Shown one piece after another: positions 8,987 through 17,123 of a stretch of 63,081 nucleotides of DNA. Positions within the stretch are counted from its first letter, which is position 1. Each line of letters begins with the position of its first letter. This stretch comes from Haloarchaeobius iranensis (GTDB taxonomy: Archaea; Halobacteriota; Halobacteria; Halobacteriales; Natrialbaceae). Both the position numbers and the translations under genes were made by a program. The stretch covers positions 1-63,081 of the forward strand of contig NZ_FNIA01000019.1 in NCBI RefSeq assembly GCF_900103505.1. The letters run 5' to 3'. The notes under the pieces are model-generated. The model saw nothing but the letters and a program-made list of their open reading frames with translations. It ran no database searches and was not told the DNA's origin.

Positions 8987-10964
8987 CTACGACGCCCTGT
9001 TCGAGCCGCTCGAACTCGGTCCAGTGGAGATCCCGAACCGGGTGTACCAGCCCCCCCATGGCAACGCCTACGGCCTCGGTGACCAGCAGACGGCGTTCCG
9101 CGCCGAGAAGGCAAAGGGCGGGTTCGGCCTCATCATCCAGGAGTACAGCCAGATACACGAATCGACGGACGTCACGCCCGTCGACCCCGGGTTCCTCCAC
9201 ACCGACGAGACGATAGAACCCCAGCGGGAGATGGTCGAGGCGGTGCACGACCACGGCTCGAAACTGTTCGTCGAACTGTGGCACGGTGGACTCACCGCGT
9301 CGAACTACGGGAGCCGCCACCCGCCGCTCTCGTCGTCACAGACACCGAGTGGCAACTACTACACGCCGAAGGAGATGGAACACGAGGACATCAGGGAGAT
9401 CGTCGAGGCGTTCGGCACCGCGGCCGACCGCGCCCGCCGGGCAGGCTACGACGGTGTCGAACTCCACGCGGCGCACGGCTACCTCATCTCCCAGTTCCTC
9501 TCGCCGTTCTACAACGACCGCGACGACGAGTACGGCGGCTCGCTGGAGAACCGGATGCGCTTCTTCGAGGAGGTCATCGACAGCGTGGACGACGCGATCG
9601 GCGACGAGATGGCCTTCGGTGCACGTTTCACCATCGACGAGCGCGTCGAGGGCGGACTGACGGCCGACGGTGAAGGGCTGGAGATCGTCGAACGAGTCGG
9701 CGACGACCTCGACTTCTGGGACCTCGACATCGGCGTCAAGCAGTCCATCGACGACATGATCGGGCCGAGCCGGCGGCACTCGAAGAACTACCAGATCGAG
9801 TTCATCGAGGAGGCCACCGAGGTTCTCGACGTCCCGGTCGGTGGGACGGGCAGAATCACCGACCCGCGCGACGCCGAGCGGCTTCTCGAGAGCGGTTCCC
9901 TCGACATGGTCGGGATGGCGAGACAGTCCATCGCCGACCCGCACTGGCCCAAGAAGGCCAGGGAGGGCCGGGTCGACCAGATACGCGAGTGCATCGGCTG
10001 CAACATCTGTGTCTCGCAGTCGCGGCAGGGCATCCCGCTCATCTGTACCCAGAACCCGACCGTCGGCGAGGAGCAACGCTGGGGACCGGAGGCGTACGAA
10101 CAGGTCGACGAGCCGAAGGGGATTCTCGTCGTCGGCGGCGGTCCCGCGGGGACCGAGTTCGCTCGCGTCGCTGCCGAGCGTGGCCACATCGTCCACCTGA
10201 ACGAGAAGGAGCGGGAGCTCGGTGGCCGCGTCAATTTCGAGGGGAGCCTCCCCGGTCTGAGCGAGTGGAAACGAGTGCGCGACTGGCGCGAGACCGAACT
10301 CGACAGACTCGACGTGGCGGTCCACACGGGCAGCCGTGCGGAGATGGAGTACGACGACGTTCGCACCTACGGGGCGGAGGTCGTCGTCATCGCGACCGGT
10401 GGCCACTGGTCCGAGAAGGGAGTCACGTCGGGGACCCATCAGCCGGTTCCGGGCTGGGACCAGGACCACGTCCTCACCCCGAAGGAGGCAGTGGACGCCG
10501 ACCTCTCCGACGAGCGGGTCGTCATCTTCGACGAGGAGGGGTACAACGTCAGCGCCGGCGTCGCGCAGACGCTCGCCGAGGACAACGACCTCACCTTCGT
10601 GACGCCCCGGACGAGCGCGTTCCAGGAGGCGCTCCATACGTTCGAGCGCAAGACGATCTACTCGGACCTCTACTCGGCTGGCGTCGACTTCGTCCCCGAT
10701 CACACGCTCACGCAGGTGGGCGAGGGGACCGTCACCGCGACGAACGTGTACTCCGACGAGGCGACGATGTTCGATGCGGACTACGTCGTGTTCACGACCA
10801 TGCGGAAATCGAACGACGGCCTGTATCGTGAACTGAAGGCGAACGAGGAGGCGCTCACCTCGGAGACGGAGATCGAGGAGGTCCACGCCATCGGCGACTG
10901 CGTGTCTCCCCGCCGTATCGCCGACGCAATCTATCACGGCCACGAGCTCGGCCGACAGACGTAG
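8976..10964 (+). CDS. Old Yellow Enzyme-family iron-sulfur flavoprotein (2,4-dienoyl-CoA reductase / trimethylamine dehydrogenase-like)
   Basis: 662 aa with the three-part architecture of 2,4-dienoyl-CoA reductase and tri/dimethylamine dehydrogenases. An FMN-binding TIM barrel (about 1-330) carries ELHAAHGYLISQFLSPFYN. A 4Fe-4S ligand set follows with Cys339, Cys342, Cys345 and Cys357 (CIGCNIC...LIC). The rest is an FAD/NAD(P)-type two-domain part starting near VVGGGPAGTEFARVAAERG. The ATG at 8976 has GGTGAG 5-10 bases upstream. It could reduce an unsaturated acyl-CoA, demethylate an amine, or belong to a further subfamily. Context with a 2-oxoacid/aldehyde pathway and importer suggests catabolism; the substrate is unproven. 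Confidence 0.88.
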   Translation: MTNSYDALFEPLELGPVEIPNRVYQPPHGNAYGLGDQQTAFRAEKAKGGFGLIIQEYSQIHESTDVTPVDPGFLHTDETIEPQREMVEAVHDHGSKLFVELWHGGLTASNYGSRHPPLSSSQTPSGNYYTPKEMEHEDIREIVEAFGTAADRARRAGYDGVELHAAHGYLISQFLSPFYNDRDDEYGGSLENRMRFFEEVIDSVDDAIGDEMAFGARFTIDERVEGGLTADGEGLEIVERVGDDLDFWDLDIGVKQSIDDMIGPSRRHSKNYQIEFIEEATEVLDVPVGGTGRITDPRDAERLLESGSLDMVGMARQSIADPHWPKKAREGRVDQIRECIGCNICVSQSRQGIPLICTQNPTVGEEQRWGPEAYEQVDEPKGILVVGGGPAGTEFARVAAERGHIVHLNEKERELGGRVNFEGSLPGLSEWKRVRDWRETELDRLDVAVHTGSRAEMEYDDVRTYGAEVVVIATGGHWSEKGVTSGTHQPVPGWDQDHVLTPKEAVDADLSDERVVIFDEEGYNVSAGVAQTLAEDNDLTFVTPRTSAFQEALHTFERKTIYSDLYSAGVDFVPDHTLTQVGEGTVTATNVYSDEATMFDADYVVFTTMRKSNDGLYRELKANEEALTSETEIEEVHAIGDCVSPRRIADAIYHGHELGRQT

Positions 10965-10976
10965 ACGGCTCCTCCC

Positions 10977-11759
10977 TCAGTTCACACCGCCGGTGTTGGA
11001 GATGCCACCGTCGACGACCAGCGAGGACCCGGTGACGAACTCCGAGAGGTCGCTGGCGAGATAGACCGCAGCGTTCCCGACGTCCTCGGGCGTACCGAAC
11101 CTCTGCAGCGGAATCGACTGCCGATACTCGTCGGCCCGGTCGCTGCCGATGATGTCGATGTCGTCGGCTATCATCTTGGTGTCTACCGGGCCCGGGTGAA
11201 TCGCGTTCACCCGGATTCCGTGCGGGCCAAGTTCTGCCGCCAACGAGTAGGTCAGGAGCCGGATTGCTCCCTTCGACGCGCAGTAGATGCTGTTGTCGCT
11301 CCCGCCGACGATGCCCGCCATGCTCGAGATGTTGATGATGGAGCCGCCATCACCGTCCTTGAGGGCCGCCGCCGCCGCTTTCGAGCCGAAGAACGTGCCC
11401 TTGACGTTGATGTCCATCACCCGGTCGAACTGCTCCTCCGAGAGCCCGGTGATCGGCCCGCTCTCGAGGACGCCCGCGTTGTTGACCATGATATCGAGTC
11501 CACCGAACCGGTCCGTGCGTCCAATCGCGTCGCAGGTGTCGTCCCAGTCGGTGACGTCGCACTCGACGAAGACGGCCGCGGCCGCTGTCGTCTCGTTGAT
11601 GTGCTCGTGGGTCGGGACGCCACCCTCCCTGGGGTCCCGCCGGACGTCGGCCACGACGACGTCTGCACCGTACTCCGCCAACCGAGTGGCGATCGCTCGA
11701 CCGTTCCCACTGGCAGCACCAGTCACGACAGCGGTTCGACCATCGAGTAGGTCCGGCAT
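10977..11759 (-). CDS. Short-chain dehydrogenase/reductase (SDR)
   Basis: 260 aa classical SDR. The TGxxxGxG cofactor motif reads TGAASGNG at residues 13-20, followed by NNAG in DIMVNNAGVLE. The catalytic Tyr159 and Lys163 lie in YCASKGA, with the upstream serine in INISSMAG. An NAD(P)-dependent alcohol/ketone oxidoreductase is expected; substrate unknown. The start is the ATG at 11757-11759. A longer in-frame start upstream would read through the promoter palindrome and is unlikely. It is convergent with the Old Yellow Enzyme gene, 12 bp apart. Confidence 0.92.
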   Translation of the reverse strand: MPDLLDGRTAVVTGAASGNGRAIATRLAEYGADVVVADVRRDPREGGVPTHEHINETTAAAAVFVECDVTDWDDTCDAIGRTDRFGGLDIMVNNAGVLESGPITGLSEEQFDRVMDINVKGTFFGSKAAAAALKDGDGGSIINISSMAGIVGGSDNSIYCASKGAIRLLTYSLAAELGPHGIRVNAIHPGPVDTKMIADDIDIIGSDRADEYRQSIPLQRFGTPEDVGNAAVYLASDLSEFVTGSSLVVDGGISNTGGVN

Positions 11760-11763
11760 GTGA

Positions 11764-11782
11764 ATCCGTTGAATCAACGGAT
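11764..11782. promoter_or_regulatory. Perfect 9-1-9 palindrome between TATA box and start of the SDR gene, candidate operator
   Basis: ATCCGTTGA, one base, TCAACGGAT forms a perfect palindrome. On the minus strand it sits just downstream of the TATA-like element and 5 bases before the SDR start codon, so it would cover the transcription start. This is the classical position for a repressor site. Confidence 0.55.
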
Positions 11783-11783
11783 G

Positions 11784-11792
11784 TATATTCTT
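11784..11792 (-). promoter_or_regulatory. TATA box of the SDR gene
   Basis: Minus-strand AGAATATAC is centred about 29 bp upstream of the SDR ATG, consistent with a leaderless mRNA. Confidence 0.5.
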
Positions 11793-11799
11793 TTGCACG

Positions 11800-12468
11800 G
11801 GGGGCGTGCACCCTGGCGGACCCGCCGAAGCACAGCGACAGGTGTAGCGTTCGCACGACGACAATGTATAAGATACCAGTTCTGTATACTCGAATGGTAG
11901 TACGGTCAGATATGCTTTTCCGTTGTACGCGACCTGTGGGCGCGAACCGTCCCCCGGCCCTCCGACAAAGCAACCACCCGGACGCTACGGTCGAGGAGTC
12001 TGAAACCCCGGGAGCAGTGAATCGGGCTAACTGTGACGGACGACTGTGCGGCTGTCCCCCGGTTTCACCGACCGCCCGCTACAGTTCGAATTCCAGGGTG
12101 AGAGGGTGGTGGCCCGTGTCCCCCGTCGAAGATCCCCCGAGCAACTGGACCCCGGTCGCGGGCGACGTGAGGGTACGAGGTGTTCCGTTCCCGACTCGAA
12201 GTACTTGAAGAGGGCGCACGGATATAGTAACTCTTCAAGCATGAGCTTGTGAATATTTGTTTTATTATGTGTTTGTGCAGGGCCCTCCCAGAGATACCGC
12301 CGGAAACTGGATGCAGCCGGACGGTACACTGACTCGGCTGGTGGGACCGTACCTGAGAACGGACACCATCCCGGTTGCATACGCTTACGCGGACCCAGTC
12401 GGCGGGGTGTCCGACGAGGGACCCGGTGGTCACGCGCCGAGCGGGGCTGATTCTCCGGCTCGAGCCGT
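11800..12468. other. Long intergenic region without a supported gene
   Basis: About 670 bp. It holds AT-rich patches (11864-11925 and 12221-12285) and a 9-base inverted repeat CTTGAAGAG (12204-12212) / CTCTTCAAG (12231-12239) around an 18-base loop. The short frames present (for example 11864-12208 plus, 12065-12433 minus) have no recognisable motif or haloarchaeal amino-acid composition, so none is called. Confidence 0.5.
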
Positions 12469-12687
12469 TCAGTCCGTGATGTGGACCTCGCTGTCGACCC
12501 GGTATATGTAACCGCGCAACTCGAGGATCTCGAGCGCTGCGTCGGCATCGGCCGTGGTGAACCCCTCGGATTCGAGCGTCCGGAGTGCGGCCTGCTCGCT
12601 GAGTCCGGCGGAGTCGTCTACCGACTCCCTGAGCACAGCGAGTGCCTCTTCCGCGAACTGTGGGAGTGGCGTGGGCTCACCGTCCAT
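12469..12687 (-). CDS. Small hypothetical protein, winged-helix-like C-terminus
   Basis: 72 aa, acidic, beginning MDGEPTPLPQFAEEALA and ending LELRGYIYRVDSEVHITD. The composition (rich in Glu/Asp/Ala) is typical of true haloarchaeal genes. The pattern helix-helix followed by RGYIYRVDSEVHIT resembles the wing of small winged-helix proteins, which is only a suggestion. No family name is claimed. It stands alone on the minus strand between the long intergenic region and the universal stress protein gene. Confidence 0.6.
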   Translation of the reverse strand: MDGEPTPLPQFAEEALAVLRESVDDSAGLSEQAALRTLESEGFTTADADAALEILELRGYIYRVDSEVHITD

Positions 12688-12916
12688 GGACCTTCGTGAG
12701 ACGATGTTTTGTCTCGACTGTAGTAGATATTCCGCCGAAGAGACACGCCGAACGGCCGACCCGTCAGAGAGCCATGATTACCGGGCAGGTCGCACATCCG
12801 CTCGGTTGTTCTGGTGGGTGCCCGTTGCTCTACTCGGGCCTTCGATTGGACGCCGCCGGCAGTGGACGGTTCCCGCTGTCCCCCCCGTTTAGGGTGAGGC
12901 GGACTGCGGTCACCGC

Positions 12917-13348
12917 TCAGACCGGCGTGACCGGAACGTCGGTCCCGCGAAGCACCCGGTCGGTGACGGAGCCGAGGTGGTGGGCACCCTCGTCCGGCTC
13001 TCCGGCGGCGCCACGCTTGCCCATCACGATGGCGTCCACCTCGTTCTCCGCCGTGTACGCGAGAATCTCCTCGTGCGGGACCCCCCGCCGGACCGCGGCC
13101 GTCGTCTCGATGTCGTGCTCGATTGCCTCCTCCACGATGTCGCCGATGAGGTCCTCGGCGTCCTCGGCCAGCTGCTCGAGTGCCGCCTCGTAGCTGCTCA
13201 GCGCGGGCGTCGAACCGTACACCTTCTCGTCGACGACGAACAGCACGTGCAGTGTGGCGTCGTGCTCCGCCGCGAGGTCGGTACCGTGTTCCACGCCACG
13301 TTCGGCGTGCTCGCTCCCGTCCGTCGGCACGAGGATGTTCGAGTACAT
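12917..13348 (-). CDS. Universal stress protein (UspA family)
   Basis: 143 aa, a single Usp domain. It opens MYSNILVPTDGSEHAERGV, the usual family start with the first beta strand and the Asp/Ser of the nucleotide site. The ATP-binding loop near the C-terminus reads GKRGAAG...GSVTDRVLRGTDVPV, matching the G-x-x-G-(about 9)-G-S/T pattern. Start at the ATG 13346-13348; an upstream ATG (near 13374) would add nine residues that do not fit the family. It lies just downstream of the DsbA/membrane-protein genes on the same strand and could be part of that transcription unit. Confidence 0.88.
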   Translation of the reverse strand: MYSNILVPTDGSEHAERGVEHGTDLAAEHDATLHVLFVVDEKVYGSTPALSSYEAALEQLAEDAEDLIGDIVEEAIEHDIETTAAVRRGVPHEEILAYTAENEVDAIVMGKRGAAGEPDEGAHHLGSVTDRVLRGTDVPVTPV

Positions 13349-13419
13349 GTGTAGAACGACGACAGCGACTCTCATGAGTGGTGTGCTGGTTCCCGTGGCG
13401 GGGGAATCGGTGTGTGGTC

Positions 13420-13836
13420 TCAACACCGCCGACAGTTGACGCGCTGGTAGTAGAGGAGACCGACGAAGAGGACCATGCTCGCGACGCCCAGCAGCGGACG
13501 GAGCGGGTCGAAGTACGTCATCAGCGCGGAGCTGCTGAACAGCGCGAGCAGGAGGGCGTTGCAGATCGGACACCCGAACGCCAGGACGCCGGTGACGACG
13601 CCGCCGACGGCGACACCGTCACCGACTGGCTCCGCCGCCAGCAGGCGCTGGTAGACGAACGTCGCCGCGAACGCCGACGTGGCGAACAGGAAGAGGTAGT
13701 CTGCCGGCGTCCTGGCGACCATCCGGACGTAGAGCGGGTTCGGGACCAGGCCCGTCACCGTCCCGAACACCAGGAGCACGCCCAGCCCGACCGCGATGGA
13801 CAGCAGCACGTCGTGTCGCTCACCGGCCACGTTCAC
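13420..13836 (-). CDS. Cysteine-motif integral membrane protein, downstream partner of DsbA-like protein
   Basis: 138 aa with about four hydrophobic segments. A GCPIC motif lies in a membrane segment (VLAFGCPICNALLLALFSS), followed by TYFDPLRPLLGV and a cysteine-containing tail (VNCRRC). The GTG start at 13836 overlaps the upstream membrane-protein stop by 4 bases (GTGA); no better start exists because the frame upstream belongs to that gene. I do not recognise a named family. The paired cysteines inside or next to the membrane, and the operon with a DsbA-like thioredoxin, suggest a thiol-redox or cysteine-delivery role. This is inference. Confidence 0.7.
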   Translation of the reverse strand: MNVAGERHDVLLSIAVGLGVLLVFGTVTGLVPNPLYVRMVARTPADYLFLFATSAFAATFVYQRLLAAEPVGDGVAVGGVVTGVLAFGCPICNALLLALFSSSALMTYFDPLRPLLGVASMVLFVGLLYYQRVNCRRC

Positions 13837-14378
13837 GATATCTCGCCAACGTTGCAGGTTCTGGGGTCGCCGGTCCGGGCGAGGAAGCCCACGAGCAGCA
13901 GGATTCCAGCGGCTCGGAGGAGGTTCCCCTGGAACGGGAGCGCCGCCATCGCCCCCACGAACCCGAGCATCCCCAGGACGCCGGCCCCGCAACTCGCACA
14001 GCCCGCAGCGAGGACACCCGGTAGCACCGTCGCCAGCGACGTTGCGCCGCTCGCCCGTGTCTGCCGATACAGCGCGGCAGTGTGGGTCAACGCGACGCCG
14101 GTCAGGAGCGCGTACAGCACGACGAGGGCGAGCCCTATCCAGCCCGTGGTGAGGTACACCTCCCGGGTGAGCGTCGAGACGGCGTAGCCGATATCCGTGG
14201 GGTCTCGCGAGACGAGCTGCAACGAGAACTGCGGGAACGTGCTCAGGACGAGCACGAGGTAGGTCAGTCCGGTGGCACCACCGGCGAGCAGCAGCCGCCG
14301 GTCGGACGTGAGGGGATAGGCCAGGGCCTCCCGGAGGGAGCGAAGGTGGCGCTGGCCGGTGCCGTCGGCTGCACTCAC
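13833..14378 (-). CDS. Cysteine-motif integral membrane protein, middle gene of DsbA-like cassette
   Basis: 181 aa, about four membrane segments (around 30-50, 75-100, 113-135 and 140-170). A cysteine pair in AAGCASCGAGVLGMLGF sits within the third segment, the same arrangement as GCPIC in the next gene. The N-terminal 20 residues are polar. The GTG start at 14378 overlaps the DsbA-like stop by 4 bases (GTGA), and its own stop overlaps the following gene in the same way. The family is not recognised. The parallel Cys-x-x-Cys arrangement and strict coupling argue that the two membrane proteins act as a pair. Confidence 0.7.
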   Translation of the reverse strand: MSAADGTGQRHLRSLREALAYPLTSDRRLLLAGGATGLTYLVLVLSTFPQFSLQLVSRDPTDIGYAVSTLTREVYLTTGWIGLALVVLYALLTGVALTHTAALYRQTRASGATSLATVLPGVLAAGCASCGAGVLGMLGFVGAMAALPFQGNLLRAAGILLLVGFLARTGDPRTCNVGEIS

Positions 14379-15112
14379 GCTTCTAACACCCTGTCGAGTG
14401 CGTCCACGAAGTTCTCGTAGGGGTGTGCTCCGACGATCTTTCCGGCGGCGTCGGCATCCCGGTTGTAGAGCACGAACCCGGGCGTCCCCTGGACCCCCGA
14501 GTTCCTGGCGAGACTCACGTCCACCTCGATGCCGGACTGTATCGCGTCCGAGTTCTCCTGGCGACACTCCTCGACCGCGGGGACGGTGATGCCCGCCGTT
14601 CGCTCGGTGATCGACGCGAAGGTCTCCTCGTCGGCCCAGTCGTGGCCACCGCCCGACTGTGCCTCGAACGCTTCACCGTGCCAGTGCCAGTACGTCGACG
14701 GCTCGCTCTCGGCGTTCAGTCGCCAGACGCACCGGTCCCAGTGGGCGGAGGGCATCGAGTACTGGCCGATGTTCGGGTACGAGAGGAACACCAGGCGGAC
14801 CTCGCCGGACTCGATGTAGTTCCGACCGATCTTCGGTAGCGTTTGCGTCTCGAACTCCTTGCAGAACGGACAGAGGTAGTCCGTCCAGTAGTACATGTCC
14901 ACGGGGGCATCGCGTTCGCCGACGACCGGTCTATCGGCGAGTTCGACTCCGTAGCCCGTCGTGCCCCCGAGCGACTGGTAGGTCGACGGAGTGTACGCCT
15001 CGCTCGACGACTCCGAACGTGACGCGAGATAGGCGACGCCGCCGCCGAAAACCACGGTCGCCCCGCCGGCGACGAGGGCGCGTCGTCGCGTAATATTGCT
15101 CTCGCTATCCAT
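14375..15112 (-). CDS. Secreted DsbA-family thioredoxin-fold protein
   Basis: 245 aa. A Tat-like N-terminus (ITRRRALVAGG) with a hydrophobic segment indicates export; a membrane-anchored form is possible since no lipobox follows. The thioredoxin fold of the DsbA/DSBA-oxidoreductase type has the active site Cys81-Pro-Phe-Cys84 in YLCPFCKEFE and the conserved cis-proline in QGTPGFVLY. It would oxidise or reduce thiols outside the membrane. It is the first gene of a three-gene overlapping set with two cysteine-bearing membrane proteins, which could recycle it as DsbB/VKOR does in other organisms. That role is inferred from context, not homology. Confidence 0.88.
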   Translation of the reverse strand: MDSESNITRRRALVAGGATVVFGGGVAYLASRSESSSEAYTPSTYQSLGGTTGYGVELADRPVVGERDAPVDMYYWTDYLCPFCKEFETQTLPKIGRNYIESGEVRLVFLSYPNIGQYSMPSAHWDRCVWRLNAESEPSTYWHWHGEAFEAQSGGGHDWADEETFASITERTAGITVPAVEECRQENSDAIQSGIEVDVSLARNSGVQGTPGFVLYNRDADAAGKIVGAHPYENFVDALDRVLEA

Positions 15113-15300
15113 TGACGTGCAAATCTATCCGGACCCGACATATCTCTCTTACGGTCGAACCACGGAGCCCTCCCCGGAAATGACCGACTAGAGTCGGGTG
15201 GTTTCGTACCCTGTCTACTTCGCCTTCCGTGAGCTGACACCGCCGTCACGAGTCGCCGGCTGGTGTCCGCGTTCCGCGCAGGTCAGCGCGCAGCCACCCA

Positions 15301-15377
15301 GCTATTTATGGAACTCGGCTGAACGGAGCAGTATGCAACAGATGCTCGCGATTCTCCAGCCGAGCCGCCAGCGATGA
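15301..15377 (+). other. TATA box and leaderless 14-codon mini-ORF overlapping the kinase gene
   Basis: TATTTA at 15303-15308 lies 25-30 bp before an ATG at 15333 that opens a 14-codon frame (MQQMLAILQPSRQR). Its TGA overlaps the kinase ATG at 15374 (ATGA). The geometry suggests a leaderless transcript in which the kinase is translated by coupling to this leader. Confidence 0.4.
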
Positions 15378-16942
15378 CCGGGTTCTACCGCCGATATCTC
15401 GTCGTGCTGTTCCGGTTTCTGCCGTTCGCGCTGGCGTTCCTGCGCGACAGGCGACGGTTCCTCCTCTTCGGGGGGCCCCGGCGCCTCGAGGAGAGCGTCC
15501 ACCGAGCGCGCGCCGAGCGAATCCGCGACACGATGCTCCAGCTCGGCCCCGCGTTCGTCAAGGTCGGGCAGGTGCTCTCGACACGCCCGGATATCGTCCC
15601 GCCCGTCTACGCCGACGAGTTCGGGACACTCCAGGACGAGATTCCCGAGGACGCCGGCGGTGACCCCCGGCACGTCGTCGAGGCGGAGCTGGGCGACGAA
15701 CTCGACCTGGAAACGCTCGAGCCCGTCGCCGGCGGGTCGCTCGCGTTCGTCTACACCGTCCGGTATCGTGGCGAACGAATCGCCCTGAAGGTCAGACGCC
15801 CAGACGTGAAGGCGCAGATCGACCGTGACCTGCGGGTCGTCAAGGGTCTCGTCCCGCTGGTCAGCCTCTTCGCGGACGAGCGACAGCAGTACTCGCTGGA
15901 GAACGCGGCCGAGGACTTCGAGGAGATCATCGCCGACGAACTCGACTTTGACCGGGAGCGGAGCATCATGGCGGAGGTCCGCGACAACCTTGAAGGGAAC
16001 GACGACGTCGTCGTGCCGGCGGCGTACCACGAGCTCTCCTCGGAACGACTGCTCGCGATGGAGTACCGGACCGGTCGGAAGATCTCCGACGACGACGCCT
16101 TCGACGGGCTCGACGTTGGGCCGCACGAGATGGCGGAACGGGTCGCGAAGATATACCTGCGCATGGGGCTCGTCCACGGCGTGTTCCACGCAGACCCGCA
16201 TCCGGGAAACCTGGCCGTCACCGACGAGGGGCGGCTCCTCATCTTCGACTTCGGGATGAGCGAGCGTCTCGCTCCGACGGTACAGGAGGACATCGTCTCG
16301 TTGTACCGGGCCCTGGTCCGTCGGGACGTCGATGGACTCGTCGACGCGCTCATCGCACTGGACGTGCTGGAGGTCGGGGTCGACCGCGCGGAGGTCGGCC
16401 GCGTCCTCGAGCTCGTCATCGAGAACCTCGAAGGCCGGCGCGAGGTCACCTGGCGAGCCATCGTCACCGAGTTGACCACGATGCTGCAGGACTTCCCGTT
16501 CCGGATTCCGCCCGACGTGATGTTGCTCATCCGCGTCGGCACGGTCGGGGAGGGCGTCTGCCGGCAACTCGACCCCGAGTTCGACTTCCTCGCAGTCATC
16601 CGCTCGTTCCTCGTCGAACAGGGACTCATCGAGACGGAGTTCCAGGCACTCCTCGAGGACACCTGGACGGACCTGCGGCGGTCGCTCCCCGCCCTGGCGA
16701 GAACGCCGTACAGGGTCGACAGGACGATGCACCGGCTCGAACGGGGCGAACTGGTGGTCCGCACGGAGCCGGTCGACGGTGCGGCTGGGACCGACGCCAG
16801 GATCGGCTACGCGGTGCTCGCTGGGGCGCTGGTGGTCGCGGCAGCACTGCTCACCTTCCACCGCCAGCCGTACGAGGTTCCGGTCGCCGTCCTTGCGGTC
16901 GTCTTCTCGCTCGCCTATCTCGGCACGAGCTGGCGGGGGTGA
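15374..16942 (+). CDS. ABC1/AarF/UbiB-family atypical kinase
   Basis: 522 aa. ABC1-family marks are present in order: the KxGQ-type segment AFVKVGQVLSTRPDIVPP (about 60-76), the Ala-rich loop/beta-3 lysine in ALKVRRPDV, HADPHPGNLAV in the catalytic loop, and IFDFGMSE with the metal-binding Asp. Two hydrophobic segments at the C-terminus (about 475-515) anchor it to the membrane. Family members are ATP-dependent kinases/ATPases linked to isoprenoid-quinone or lipid metabolism. Haloarchaea have several copies with no fixed target. The ATG overlaps the stop of an upstream mini-ORF. Confidence 0.93.
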   Translation: MTGFYRRYLVVLFRFLPFALAFLRDRRRFLLFGGPRRLEESVHRARAERIRDTMLQLGPAFVKVGQVLSTRPDIVPPVYADEFGTLQDEIPEDAGGDPRHVVEAELGDELDLETLEPVAGGSLAFVYTVRYRGERIALKVRRPDVKAQIDRDLRVVKGLVPLVSLFADERQQYSLENAAEDFEEIIADELDFDRERSIMAEVRDNLEGNDDVVVPAAYHELSSERLLAMEYRTGRKISDDDAFDGLDVGPHEMAERVAKIYLRMGLVHGVFHADPHPGNLAVTDEGRLLIFDFGMSERLAPTVQEDIVSLYRALVRRDVDGLVDALIALDVLEVGVDRAEVGRVLELVIENLEGRREVTWRAIVTELTTMLQDFPFRIPPDVMLLIRVGTVGEGVCRQLDPEFDFLAVIRSFLVEQGLIETEFQALLEDTWTDLRRSLPALARTPYRVDRTMHRLERGELVVRTEPVDGAAGTDARIGYAVLAGALVVAAALLTFHRQPYEVPVAVLAVVFSLAYLGTSWRG

Positions 16943-17009
16943 CGGTCGTCACCGCCCGTCAGGCCCCTCCCCGTTGGCCTCGACCGGCACGGGGGTTCAA
17001 TAGTAAACC

Positions 17010-17123
17010 CCTAAACGCTAGCTCCCGTTGTTCCGACCCACGATGTCCGAGACTACCGCCCGTTCCCGTGCGGTCCGTTCGACTCGCCCCCGGCGACCGC
17101 GGAACACGGGTGACCGACCGTGA
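17010..17123 (+). other. TATA-like element and 26-codon mini-ORF overlapping the regulator gene
   Basis: CCTAAAC at 17010-17016 is about 27-33 bp before an ATG at 17043. The frame encodes 26 residues (MSETTARSRAVRS...) and stops with TGA at 17121-17123, overlapping the GTG of the regulator by 4 bases. The peptide is Arg-rich, unlike haloarchaeal proteins, so it may act only as a leader or be chance. Confidence 0.3.

Noticed and set aside
11864-12208. 114-codon plus-strand frame in the long intergenic region
   Set aside because: No family match and a basic, Pro/Arg-rich composition unlike haloarchaeal proteins; better explained as chance.
12204-12239. Inverted repeat CTTGAAGAG ... CTCTTCAAG as a terminator or riboswitch
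   Set aside because: Loop of 18 bases, no T-run after it, and no gene ends or starts close enough on either strand to support a function.
15302-16861. Long minus-strand open frame opposite the ABC1 kinase
   Set aside because: Antisense openness of GC-rich DNA; the plus-strand kinase has all family motifs, while this frame has none and is Arg/Val-rich.
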